NCBI GenBank assembly: GCA_007844125.1
Contig: CM017558.1
Location: 28,218,327-28,282,326 of the forward strand
DNA from: Sinonovacula constricta
Lineage: Eukaryota > Mollusca > Bivalvia > Cardiida > Solecurtidae
Direction of reading: 5' to 3'
Length of the DNA: 64,000 bases
Shown: positions 1 to 11,840 of the stretch, piece after piece
Numbering within the stretch: position 1 is the first letter of the stretch
How the letters are laid out: each line of letters begins with the position of its first letter
Notes under the pieces: generated by a model
The model's database searches: none
Told to the model about the DNA's origin: nothing
What the model saw: the letters and a program-made list of their open reading frames with translations, nothing else
Made by a program: the position numbers and the translations under genes

Positions 1-3000
1 TGAATGACAATGCTCTTGCAAGACTTTTCAAGACTCAGCGTCATTGTGATGGCTGTAGCTTTACTAATGGGGATATCTAAAGGATAAAACCGGCTTATTA
101 CCAACTTTTCCAATCATCACATCTTTCTTCGAGAAAAAGATCCTTGTGGTTATTATCGTGGAATAACGGAAATTAAAACTTTAAATGAAAATAAGTTGAA
201 AAGACAACTCTCAACAAGTCGTAGCTTTGCAATATAAAACTAAATAAATGCAATATTTACAAATGTTACATGATTCTTAAAATAGAAACTATAAAACATA
301 ATATTTTAAAAGGAAGAACGCTTCGTTAATCAATAATACCAAAGATAAATAATTTTACTAACATGTTTTATTTAACAATTTAAGTTTGATCGTTATGTTG
401 TTTTATACACTTTTCTGCAATACGTACGGTAAATTGCTTCCATGTTTATGTTGTTGACGTTTGGAGGTTCCTATCGTCTAATAAATTGAAGCTTAAACAG
501 TCATAGACAAGAAATACTTTTTTGAACGATTTAGGGTACAACTCATTCTCAATTGTGTTGACAGAACTGAAAAAAGTTTGAATGTGAGATGATCTTATTG
601 GCTAAAACATCTAATTATCCAGCCAGAAACATATATTTGAAAATGAAGTGTCTCCATTGTCATGTGAATTAAACGTCATCACTGGTTTCTTGACTTTATA
701 ATTAATCGTCACCATATTCGTGACGAATATATACAAAATATATCCGAGTGATAGCAATTAAAATGTCATGGTAAGGGCCCATGCAGTAAGGTATTTCAGG
801 AAAAAAGGTAAAATATAACTAGAAGGGGTGCAGGAAGTCAGGTTAACGTTCTTCTTTCCGTGTGTATGAAAATCGTGCACTCACGTGCACATTTTGCCTC
901 CATTTGCTCTTGACAATATCCGCACATCTCGGACAGAGTTTAATCCTAAACTCCTTAAAACATTCAACATATACCAAAATGTGAAAAGGCACATGAAAAA
1001 GGTATTCACATGCAAGCCAAATGCAAACGTAATAATGTAAATGTAATTCTTCATTAAACAAACAAGAGCAACCCGACAGTTACCGCCTTGGAACAATCAG
1101 TCGGCAAACAGGAAAAGTTCTAATCTCTCACTTCCTGAGGGGTTTGCAAAATGAAAGCAAAGAAAATGTTGTTTATGACCGTTACACGTCATATGTTATT
1201 AAAAATACCGTAAATATTCGATGGTTATGTGTCACGACAAAAACACTTACGGACTAAAACGGTCCGAGCTTTTGAAAGGGATTGAAAACGGAAACCATCG
1301 CATCACATTTTTTATTCAAGCACAAACCCGTTCAAACTATTCCTACCATTGGAAAGGATTTGGCCTGGTTGAAAAATATAACAAAATTGGCTAATTTAAT
1401 TACAGCATTAAAAGTGGTAACGATCTTAAAATAGTACATAGAAGTTAAATTTTGACTTCGAAAGAAACATTATTTATAAAATTTAATTTAATTTCTTTAG
1501 ATGTGTATGAAACCCATTTCCTATACATTTGCTAATGTCTGCATTGTAATTTGATTTTGGTTGAGCGCGTTTTCAGTGTTCGTTCCGAGGACGTTCAGAG
1601 TGCCTACTGTGTGTATTCGCAATTAACAATTAACATAACATAAATTTAACTTCGTCATATCATACGCTTCAGCGTGCTCATAATACAAACATCACTTTAT
1701 TTGAAAACTGCTAAAGGAATGCATTGATTATCTTACGACATAAACACTCGAGATTGTTTACTTTTCTATCAATATTTATGAGACGTGGGCTTATGTAAAT
1801 GATAATGAACAGTGAACAAAAAACAATAAGGAAATTAATGATTGATTATTAACTTCCAAACATCGATATGAATATTTGTTTTTAAATAAGACTTAAACGA
1901 TACTTTTCAAGGACGAGAAAGGCAAAAATATGGATAAATTAAAGCAAAAATGCATAGATATAAGAGTGTAAAGACAACCTTCTTTCATAAAACTAATGTT
2001 GTTTGTTGTTTTAGCTGTGTGTGATCTTAACAATCAGAGTTTGGGCGTGGTACTAAACAACCACTAGAAATATAAAGAAGGGAAATTAAACTATAATTTA
2101 TATTCCTCCTGCAGCGACACCAACATAAACGTTAATGTAGCGTGAGAATGAAAGATGTAACCTGTCCGTTTATGTTCGTATATTTTCGCATCCATCACTG
2201 TCCGTGTCTCATGTGTTAAATCCATTCGTTGCTTTAGGAGTTACCTCAACAACAAAGTTAAGCAAAGTTACAGACATTCATTGAAAATTCATCTAAGATG
2301 AACGTAAACTTAATCTACCAAGAGTAGATTATACACTTAGTGGTGCAAGACTCCAGATAAAACGTAAATCATCTGGACGACCTTACGCAATACAGTCATC
2401 GGATAAGCCGGGACTCCAATCCACACAATTAGAAGCTGACTGGTTAAAAAGAGATGACACTAAGTGGCACTGGAAAACATGTTTACAATAAATGCCGCTT
2501 GCCTTAAACACTTCAATTAAACGAATAAGACATTTACTTGAGTCTAACTATCCCCACTTAATAAATTAACTTTGAAAATTGAACCGTGGGCATTCACTAT
2601 CGCTGTAAATATTCTGCCAGTTAAGACTAGCACTTAATTTTCACACTGTTCAGTATCGTTAAACACAACGATTTAAAATATGAATCCTGTATATAAGCGT
2701 CAACGTCATTTCATTAATGACCTATACCATATTTAAGGTTAATTTGCAATGTGTGCCATAGAAACATAGGGAGCAAAAGTGTATTGTCAATCCGAAGGTA
2801 AACAGTATAAGGGCACATGTTCAACCAACAAGGATGTCTTAGCCAATGACACATTATATTCAAGATCAGCTGGTTATAAAAAAGATATGTGGAAATGTGT
2901 TCTTACAAGTGAAATAATTTGTTAATGTAACTCTTAGTGTATATTTATTTGATTAAACATGGTCATGGTTATAGAAATGGTCAAAGTGTTCCCAGTTGTT

Positions 3001-4231
3001 ACTTCCATCGTCAAAATATGTAGCTGAGAAAATAATATTAATGAAGGAGGTTAAGTCGCTCTAAATAATTTACACTGACTGCGCGAAAGCATGTGATAGT
3101 ACAGAAATAGTTTAAGAAGTATTCATTTAAATAAACCACTTAAGCCGAGGTTCGTCTATCGTCTCACATGTGACGATGGTTCCTTAAAAAAGAAAGCGAA
3201 TGAATCGTCCCCGGAAGTTTTCAATATTTAGTACCGATATTCTTAGTTGTACTGTTGCACTATTGTCAACAGTCTGTTTATGTAAACCATCAACAGAATG
3301 GACATTCATGCTTCAATGCACACGCGTTTATTTGACTATGTGTTAAATATTGTATGCTTCATCAGAAGAAAATGCAGTCAACTGTTATTTACAAATAAAC
3401 AGTACTCTAGGTTTATTCTACTACTCAGTCTTTGAACTTTCAGTGGCGAAATATCTACCATTGAAAGTTATAAGTCCGTCAGAAGAAACCCACTTGGCTT
3501 CTTTGAAGACTTAAACGAGAATCTACATTTGATCTAGTTTCAGTCTTCCCTATTAATGTATTTCAATTAGCTTGGAATGGACAAGCGCAGAGAATTGTCG
3601 GCATGTTTAATCAACTGACAGAGTACCCGAATGGAAATTTAGGTTTTCTTTTGAAATAGGTTTCCATAAAAGGAAAGACAAAACACAATAATAAATACGC
3701 GTGTGTCGCCTGAATAAAATACAAAGATAATACAAATGTCAAAGGGTTAATAAGGGAAATGTGTCAGAAATAGGCAGAACAAGAATCTTGTTTTAATCAT
3801 AAGTTTCAGCCGTTAAGTCTGGTTTTAGGTTCAGTGTTTTCAGTCGGCTTGGCCGTAAACTGTTTGCAGGTAAATAAATCAGAAACAAGATATGCAATAT
3901 GACAAACATCTGTTTTTACTTTTGTTTGTAACATACGTTATTATTGAATGCCTTATACAAGTACTAATTAGTTATTTCCAACAGTTTAATTAAATCGCAC
4001 AATTTCGGAGCATACGCAGTGATGCATCGAGCTGTTGACCAATCAGGAAATTTAACTGTTACGCCAGTTGGCATCGGGTATTTCAGTAAAGACCGTCCGC
4101 TTTTGTTCGGATGTGCGATAAGTACCTAACGCCTCCATTTCAATGTGCGGTAAAGGTTGTTACAAAATTAATCGAGTTAAAGACTCTGGTGTAAAAAATT
4201 CAATATCGTGTCTGTTCTTCAACAGTTGAAA
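1..4231. other. Intergenic duplicated DNA without recognised genes
   Basis: No exon, RNA gene or intact mobile element could be supported on either strand. The stretch lies downstream of receptor A beyond the HECT element and pairs with 31885-41300 of copy B minus its insertions. Short ORFs such as the two overlapping ones near 843-1096 show no family resemblance. Confidence 0.5.
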
Positions 4232-4434
4232 ACGTGAACAAAGGGCTAGTGGGTGGTCTATGTACATATTGTGCCGACAAAATCTTGCAGTTGCTGACCG
4301 AAGACGACAGTAACAAGGACGTAAACTCTCTGTTGTCGAAATTGTACCCGAGCTCCTCAGTAAGAAATCCATGGTATCCTTACGACAAGGACTACGAAAA
4401 TATTTTGAGAATATCAAACGTGTTGATAGCTTGA
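4232..4434 (+). CDS. Unrecognised short ORF, possible terminal exon
   Basis: An open frame of about 67 codons starts just after a splice-acceptor-like TTCTTCAACAG and ends in TGA at 4432-4434. The peptide is acidic and of ordinary soluble composition, with a CTYC pair and a stretch rich in Asp, Ser and Leu, unlike the random AT-rich frames around it. I do not recognise a family. The segment 4232-4528 is absent from copy B, where the flanking sequences meet directly near 41225, so it is either an insertion in A or a deletion in B. It could equally be a chance ORF. Confidence 0.25.
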
Positions 4435-4583
4435 AAGTATATTAATTTGATTGCATTAGGAAACTGCATTGTGTTATGCTTGCTAACTAGATCAAATGGT
4501 CCCTAAAGTTATCAGAAACATAGACTCTTCCTGCGTGAGTTCCTGTCCTGTTTGGACAGAGAATGTGGGAAGATTTTCTAGAT

Positions 4584-4589
4584 GACCGG
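4584..4589. repeat. Target-site duplication, left (GACCGG)
   Basis: Direct repeat of 13193-13198, present once at the empty site 41310-41315 in copy B. Confidence 0.85.
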
Positions 4590-4613
4590 TATGGAGCAGA
4601 ATTTGGGCATTTA
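4590..4613 (+). repeat. Left terminal inverted repeat of the HECT element
   Basis: 24 bp, the exact reverse complement of 13169-13192. Identity stops at base 25, so the repeat is short and sharply bounded. Confidence 0.92.
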
Positions 4614-6473
4614 TTCGCTGTTTATTTTCAATTTCTATTTACCTAATTTATATTCATATTCATTAAATTCTTATCTATAATCACATAAATTTATATTGAT
4701 TTAAACACGTTTAATTCCTACTTTTTAATTGACAGTTAAACATCCGTATTTTTGATACTGCAGAATGCAAGGATCAGTTGTTTCTACTTCTTTCTTGTTT
4801 AAACTACGTGATTAAAATATTATGTTGCATACTTCTTCCTTTTCAAATTTGAATATTTAGTTTTAACTAATGATCTTGAACGTCCGTTCTTTTAAGAATA
4901 CGAACTTGGTTACATAACACTAGAATAAAATCTATATGAATGCATTTAGACGAATACGAATTGCAATTACACGAATACGAAATTACATCTGGCCGGGAAC
5001 CAATATTTCCGTAAAAGTCCGTAATTTCTGACGGTGTAACCGTTGAAATATTCTCTTCAAAAACTTCCGGGAAACACTCTTTTCCATATTTTTATAAGCC
5101 ATAGTCTATGTTAGGGTTAGGCATCAATTTGTGTTTTATCTGATTTAATATGCGTAAATTAATGCTTTATTTATCTTTGCAGCAAAAGCTTAACATGCTA
5201 TATTGCATTGTCATATTTATTTGACAATAAAAAAAACTTAGCGGTGTGAGACCTAAGCCATAGTGACTCTCTAACCTGTGGAAAAAGAGTTGCAACCAAA
5301 GATTCTACGAAATCCATGGGTAACAAGAAGGGTAAGCGTTTGTTCAATATAGAGAAAAAATACACAGAATACATATATTATGTCAGTTTAAACGACTATT
5401 ATCATTTCCAATCATGCGTTAAATAATGATAAAAATTCATGGATTTAGAAAATCCGACCAGTTTATCAACGATCAAAGCACACCACTATTTCGGACGTTT
5501 AGGAGAATTTGGACAAATGTGCATGTTTGTATTTGTTTGTCATGTTCCGCTACAGCTAATCTTTTCTGGTAAATCCTGAAACTCCCAGTAATTCTATACA
5601 CTTCTAGGTTACTCTGTGTAGAGCCTACCACTTGCCCATCATTAGGATGTGAACTGCCACAGGTATTTGTCCAAATTCTATGTCCCCTCTATTTCTCTAT
5701 TAATAAACACTAGGTTTGCAACAAAGGACTTTTGCGAAACAATTTTACTGACACCATATACTGATTTAAACAATATTTCTTCAATTAAACCAAGGAGCTA
5801 TATTATCATATTGATTATATCAACGGCAAATAACATTGACAAAGTAAACGTGACAATCACCATTTGCAAACCGGGGCTATATACTCAATGTGGTGTGAAC
5901 AATCCAGAAATGTTACAAGATTGTATGGGGGCGAAATCGTAGTAGTAAGACTATTCCTTTTAAGTTCATTATAAGTTAGCAAACTTTGTATTATGATATA
6001 CAGTTTTCTTGGTAAAGTGGAGGAAGTTATGTGTACATAAGCACACTTAAAGAAAATGTTTTTCGATAAATGATGATATTTGATGTTTAAAATAAAAATA
6101 TGTCTGTAGTGTTTTTGTTGGCATAATAATTTCTTTAAATGAATTTACAACTACATCACATGAAGTTTGAAAATTGTGATAAGCAACAATTAACCACTCT
6201 CGTTTTAAGAGTATGTTTAATAGTTATTGTGTATATTTTAAAACATCAACCACTAGGTTGATTTGGAAGGGCTATAAAATGTGCATGTTGTTATGTGTAG
6301 TAACAATTCAAATATGCCAAAATATTTCCGTTTTACAAGAAACCCCCCCCCCCCCCAAAAGCCTTTTTACAGACTGTTGTTTATTTCTTAATGTTAAATA
6401 TATAATCATAAGCTGCATACACAAAGAGAATGCTGTTACAATTTATAAAAAATGTTTTATTGTCTATTTATAG
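4614..6473. other. 5' part of the HECT element, no gene recognised
   Basis: AT-rich, with scattered short ORFs (for example 5649-5942 on the plus strand) that resemble nothing I know. A strong donor-like GTAAGCG at 5332 follows ATGGGTAACAAGAAGG. This ATG does not join in frame to the first coding exon at 6474, so at most it marks a leader exon. The promoter of the HECT gene, if there is one, should lie here. A C-run occupies about 6345-6356. Confidence 0.4.
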
Positions 6474-6748
6474 ATGCAACATGAGTCAACTAAACGAGCT
6501 GCCAAACTGCTGCTAGAGGCAGCAAATTTGCTGCAATCACCGGATACCACTGTGGCAAGCACAGTACCGCCATCTACTGGTACAACTACAACCAGCTCTA
6601 CACCAGCTGTCCAAGCTATAAGATCGTTATTTGGACCATATAACAGACGGAGCTATGGACGTCCAGGGGGGCGAGTTGGACAGCCAGAAAAAGACAACCG
6701 GTGTAATATTGGACACACAAGTTTGCTGTCATTCCCAGATGCAAACAG
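6474..6748 (+). CDS. HECT gene exon 1 (Ser/Thr-rich N-terminus)
   Basis: Begins with ATG directly after acceptor TTTATAG and ends before donor GTAATA with two bases carried over. It encodes an Ala/Leu helix (RAAKLLLEAANLLQ), a Ser/Thr/Pro-rich linker and a Gly/Arg patch. The start at 6474 is the natural choice, but an upstream leader exon is likely because an acceptor precedes it. The frame in the last third is uncertain, as another frame there also looks protein-like. Confidence 0.65.
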
Positions 6749-6810
6749 GTAATAAAGAAAGGCATTATGTTAAAAATTAAGCTGCATATTATATGATTCA
6801 TTTCTGTTTT

Positions 6811-7497
6811 TAGCTCATTTAAGCACAACATGTTTAGGTTAAGCTATTGTGAAAGGACTTTGTCCGTTTCGAGTCATCTGTCCGCCTGTCTGTTTGTCTG
6901 TCGTCAACAATTTCTTAAAACGACAACTCCTATACCGCTTGACTGTCTTTCACTAAACTTTACAGAAATGATCCTTGGATGACCCCCTCTCAAAGTTGTT
7001 CAAATGGTGCCCGGCCATGGTACAAAAAGGCAGCAGGAGCTAAAAATAGATTTTCGAAGTGTAAACTTATTTTTTTGCCTGAATCCGCATGGTATGGGAC
7101 TTTAATAGATGATATGTATCATCATTTAGTGATGATACCAAGATTGTTCACATTATGCCCCTGGTGTCAAAAATGGACCCACTTCGAAGATTTACATAGA
7201 GATACATGTATAGGGAAAGATTTAAAAATCATGCCTGCAACTATAAGGTCTAGAGCTGTGATATTTGGTATATAAGGTCAAAAATGGCCCACCATGAGGG
7301 TCACATTTTATTTACATAGTTATATTAGGAAAACTTGCAACATCTTCAGCTACAAGGTCTAGATTTTTATATTTGGTGTTTAACATTTACTAATGGTTGG
7401 TTACAATTCATACTGCCCTGGAAGTTAAAAATCTAGCACAGACAGAAGGGTCAGGTGAGCGGCTCAGGTCCCTCAGGGTCCTCTTGTTTGACATGGG
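6811..7497 (+). repeat. Dispersed intronic repeat, copy 1
   Basis: Starts TTTTAGCTCATTTAAGCACA and ends near AGGTGAGCGGCTCAGG...TCCTCTTGTTT. The body has the phrases AAGATTGTTCA, TTATGCCCCTGG and GTCAAAAATGGCCC that recur at 10.5-11.1 and 11.8-12.5 kb. The ends are roughly inverted (GCTCA...TGAGC), which suggests a non-autonomous TIR element. I recall such sequence as common in bivalve introns. Confidence 0.65.
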
Positions 7498-7808
7498 TTG
7501 TGGCATTACTTTAGTATTCAATCACCAAAGTACTAATTTGACATGTGAAAATTCACAGGACAATTTTTAATTAAATGGCATTTTAAAGGACTTTTTTTTT
7601 CAAGAGACATTTACTATGATGCAAAAATTATACTTTTTAGAATGTCATTTTGTGCTCTTATTATTATTGCAAAGGTATTTTATGATAGCAGCTTTATAAC
7701 AAAACAGTTTACAGGACATAATGGCAGACAAAAATATTAATTGATAGGATTTTCCAAATTTACCTCCGAAATATCTGACAAAGTTTCACCGTGACTGTTA
7801 TTTGCCAG

Positions 7809-7837
7809 AGTAGGACTGCAACAACCTCCTGCTCCAG
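7809..7837 (+). CDS. HECT gene exon 2 (29-nt microexon)
   Basis: Acceptor GCCAG, donor GTGTTA. It takes the two bases from exon 1 (AG+A = Arg) and reads VGLQQPPAP before passing one base to exon 3. It is proposed because it resolves the phase between exons 1 and 3; it is not proven. Confidence 0.45.
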
Positions 7838-7958
7838 GTGTTATACTAACTGAGCTGCCTAAACTGTGATGCTATGCTAATTTATAAGTCACCAATTTAG
7901 TTTTATTGGTGTCATGTCATACTATTTTGTAAATAAACTACTATTGTATTTGGGTCAG

Positions 7959-8231
7959 ATGGGCTATACTCCATGGGATTTGGCGGGAAGCGTCTAACCA
8001 TGGTCAAATTCGTCGGACTTTACCACTGCGTTGGAAAATGCCTTCCCAAAATTAAAGGCATGTGGGGGTTATGAACTTCTAAGGACACCGCTTGGAAGTC
8101 GGATATTCCGTGAAGTAATACCAATGTCCCCTGGAGGTTTAACTTCAACATATCTAGCAGATGAAAGCTGCCTGCAGGCAGCAGTTTTCTATGTTAGACC
8201 TACACATAAAGACCTTGATATGACAACTTGT
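7959..8231 (+). CDS. HECT gene exon 3, with a frameshift
   Basis: Acceptor GGGTCAG, donor GTAAGT. The first part reads GLYSMGFGGKRLTMVKF in one frame. The second reads SDFTTALENAFPK...CGGYELLRT in the next frame, so one surplus base lies near 8012. With that base removed the exon ends exactly in phase 0, as exon 4 needs. In the second frame a TAA at 7995-7997 blocks any reading of the whole exon. Confidence 0.7.
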
Positions 8232-8809
8232 GTAAGTATTCTAAGCTCTGTTTAAATTGTGTATAGTAACATACTTGACTGTTTCCCTCCTGACTGGGAG
8301 TTACAAAAAGACCCTAGTAATGCTAAACCTGATATCTGGGCATCCCTGTCTATCTATGAACTCTTTTGAAGCAGAGGTGTGGTGATTGGCTAATGCTTCA
8401 CATGATTTGATTATAAATTAGTGAAGTAGAGCATTGAATATTGATTTTAGGACAATAAATTCTTAACGTTACATAGGATTTGAATTCAAAAGTAGGTACC
8501 AAAATTTCCTATTATGTGCTATGTTGCCATGCAAATTGCTCTGTTGGCGGTTATGATTAGTTCTTTTATAAAATTATACTTGATACATGTCTCTTAGTAT
8601 TAGAGCCTTATATATAAATTTTCCTAGTACTCCCATTTTGAGCGCTATTATAAAAAGGAAATGCTTCTTTCTATGAAAACATACATGTGCAACAAGCTCC
8701 AAGACACTGATACACATATGAGCAAAAGCCATATAGGACCTCTTGTTACAGAGATAAAAAATATTTCTTTTTTTCCCTTGTTGTTTATATATAATGTATC
8801 TTTTTTAAG

Positions 8810-8911
8810 ACTGAAATGGACGGGGATCAACCAAGTGAGGCATGTCTGGAGTGCGGGGAAAACATTCCATTACCCCTGTTACGGGATCATGTGGATGGCT
8901 GCAATAAATTG
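8810..8911 (+). CDS. HECT gene exon 4 (first UBZ-like zinc finger)
   Basis: Acceptor TTTTTTAAG, donor GTAAAC, phase 0 at both ends. It encodes CLECGENIPLPLLRDHVDGC, a C-x2-C-x11-H-x3-C finger of the Rad18/UBZ4 kind, which would bind ubiquitin. Confidence 0.75.
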
Positions 8912-9452
8912 GTAAACCTAAATATTAACTTCTGGTCTTATTTCAAACAATCTTATTTGTATGTCCCACCCTGGGAAGCTTTTATCTCAATTGTATAGAA
9001 ATAGGTTGATATTTACATCTATCAGTAATGAAAGTATATGAACATAAAAAATGTAGCCTCTAATGTAAGAGATCTATGAACATTTTATGTATACTTTTCG
9101 CTACTATTTTTGACCTATGGCTGGTTAAAAAGGAACGGATGTTATTTAAGATATCAGAGACGTGTAATGCTAAGAGTTGTGTTAACTGTATTTGGTGTTA
9201 CTTTATGGAATAGGTATAAGTGTTATGCTTAAGTTGTTGTTTAAAATGTATAAAAACATGTGCATCTTTGATTCCCAACACTAAGTGTGATTATAAAAAA
9301 TGTTATGTTGCTTTCTTTTCTTGTAAACCTATGTTAAAGTACAGATATATTTGGGTACTGTTAAGGACATGCTAAGGAATAGATAAAAAGTGTTTGTTAT
9401 TTATAATTAGCCATGTCATGAAAATGCATTAAAATTATGTTTTAACAAACAG

Positions 9453-9484
9453 GTTCCAGGATCTAGCCGTCCAGAACTAGCTAT
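9453..9484 (+). CDS. HECT gene exon 5 (32-nt microexon)
   Basis: Acceptor AACAAACAG, donor GTAATA. It reads VPGSSRPELA plus AT, which the first base of exon 6 completes to ATG. This is the only join I found between exons 4 and 6 that keeps both zinc fingers in frame. Confidence 0.6.
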
Positions 9485-10532
9485 GTAATATTTTTCTCAG
9501 AAATATTAAGTGTTTTGTAATGTTTTCATTAACTAGATTTCAACCACTTTACATTCTTTGTCATGTATTACCTTCGATTGAAAACATGGTTTTGGGGTAG
9601 TAAGGTGTTTTTGTTCGTTTGGGTTGTTCCAGGAAGAATACTGACAAAATTCGGAATGCTCACCAATGCATTTAATGCAGTGAGGGTATGCACTGGATAA
9701 GAGTGTGCTGCCTGGGGTACTTAAGCAATGTAAACTGTCATGTGATGTTTTGGAATTCGGTTGGATGGGTCAGTGGTGCTGGTGGCAGTGCCCCCTTATT
9801 TACAGTGGAATTCATTCACACACCTCATCCCATCCTATTTATTCCTGGAACAGCGCATAAGTTATATGTCTTCACACTTGCTGCCTTTTATGTATTGTCA
9901 GTTATTATTGTCAGTTATTTGTTTGTATTTTCTTTGTTGCACATTTCTAAGTTCAATTACAATTTTCTCCATGTAGTTTTCCATTTATAAGTCCCTAGGG
10001 GCTTTATACACTGGAGTACAACAGCACCTTAATTTCTTCTTCAGCTTAACCCTAGTGTCTCAGGTCCATTTTTGCAATTTAAACTTATCTTGCATTAATA
10101 TTCGTAATCATACTGTGTCCCGGTAAATTCATTGGAAGTTTATTAAAAAAAAGTATTATAAAAGTAATATAAAACGTAATAATAATACTGATTGAAATAT
10201 AAAAAGAAAATCTTTGAATTATTGAAAATAGTGAATTATGAAATTCATTGAATCTCGAGGTGGGAAGGGGGCGGGGGGTCAAAAAGATACGTCTTCATTA
10301 GATGGAATTAAAATTATTAACTTGATTTTTGTTTGTTATGATGCTTTTGCATGAGTGTAGACTGGTAGTTAAATGTGTCATAGTATATGGCTTGAAACCA
10401 AAAAGTGTTTAAGGCTTTATGATACAGGAAGTAAGGTGCAAAAAATTATAAAGCCTCTAACTGATCTTTACAGTTTTTTTTCTGTTTTAACAAACTGTCT
10501 TGAACATTTTTACAGTAAATCATTCTAGTTTT

Positions 10533-11129
10533 TTAGCCCACCTGAGCACAACCTCAAAAATCTTCTTGTTATTTGATATATAACATCACCTAGTGACCCT
10601 CTATCAAAATTGTTCAAATTATGCCCCTAGGGTAAAAATTGGCCCCGCCCGAGGGGTCACAAGCTATGATTTGATGTTCGGTATTTATCATCACTGGTGA
10701 GTCCTCTTCCAAGATTGTTTAAATTATACTTCTGGGATCCAAATTGGCCCTGCCCTGGAGGTCACATGTTTTACATAGAGTTATATAAGGAAAATATATA
10801 GAAGTCTTCTTATCTGCAAATACAAGACCTTAAGCTTTGATGTTTGGTATGTAGCATCATCTAGGGGTCTTCTGCAAAGATTGTTCAAATTAATTCACTT
10901 GAGTCAAAATTGGCTGCCTCCAGGGTTCACATTTTTACATAGAGTTGTATATTTAAAACTTAAGAAAACTTTCCGTGTCTGCAACTGCAAGGTCAATTAT
11001 CTTGATATTTAGTATTAGCTGACTAGTAGTTTGTTTAGGTTCTTACTGTCCCTTAGGTCAAAATCTACCTCTTATTAAGAATTTACTGAAGGCTCTGGTG
11101 AGCGACCCAGGATACTCTTGGTCCTCTTA
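10533..11129 (+). repeat. Dispersed intronic repeat, copy 2
   Basis: Same family as 6811-7497. It starts TTTTAGCCCACCTGAGCACA, has several CAAGATTGTT...AAATTGGCCC units about 150 bp apart, and ends at GGTGAGCGACCCAGG...GGTCCTC. It lies in the intron before HECT exon 6. Confidence 0.7.
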
Positions 11130-11635
11130 TTTACATAAACTTCGTATTTATGTTCTTGAATATGTGGACATAGAAAATTGCAATTTTTGACACACTTTTT
11201 TGTGTAATTTCGATATGGTATGAAAGTTGATTTTTTGTTTCTTAGAAATTTGACATATGCTCTGGAAATGTAGATAGAATGAAATATTATTTTCAGGCAA
11301 TGTAGGTACACTTATTATTGCTACTGTTTTGAAAAAAGGACTATTCAGATTTGTGGTCAGTGAAATATCTTATTCATGATTGTAATTTAAGTCACATCCA
11401 AGGAACATAAGAACATTCTGGAAAAACTAGACAGTGAAATTCCTTCATAATTAAAAAAAAACCAACACATGTTTAGACAGTGTTCGTCACACGAATCCAT
11501 TTCAATGAAATCTGACACAGAATATTTTCAGTATCATACAGCCTTAACTGTGTCACGAGACTTTAGATCTGAAAATCAAATGGCATTTCATTTCTATGAT
11601 ATTTTAAGCCTTTATATTCATCTTTACTATTTCAG

Positions 11636-11749
11636 GCAAAAAGAGATGTATGTATGTCCAGTTTGCAATGGCAGTTTTAAAGTGAATGTTCTGGAAGCAC
11701 ATGCAGCAGGGTGCGGAATCAATACAATAACAGCTGGGGGTAGTGAAAG
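11636..11749 (+). CDS. HECT gene exon 6 (second UBZ-like zinc finger)
   Basis: Acceptor CTATTTCAG, donor GTACAT. After QKEMYV it encodes CPVCNGSFKVNVLEAHAAGC, with spacing identical to the finger in exon 4. The tandem fingers therefore arose by module duplication, each kept on its own exon. Confidence 0.75.
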
Positions 11750-11840
11750 GTACATCTTAATATTGATTTTAATGTCTTGCTTAAGAATATTGTAAGAAAA
11801 TGGTGTGGGGGTGTTAATCACATTTAGTGATAGCTCTAGT

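Noticed and set aside
843..1096. Two overlapping minus-strand ORFs of about 72 codons
   Set aside because: Low-complexity hydrophobic translations of AT-rich DNA; the copy B counterpart does not keep the frames.
5316..5331. ATGGGTAACAAGAAGG with strong donor as first coding exon of the HECT gene
   Set aside because: Joining to 6474 gives an immediate stop in that phase; it could only be a leader.
7995..7997. In-frame TAA read as a nonsense mutation in HECT exon 3
   Set aside because: The preceding part of the exon reads better in another frame (MGFGGKRLTMVKF), so a one-base frameshift near 8012 explains it and the TAA is never in frame.
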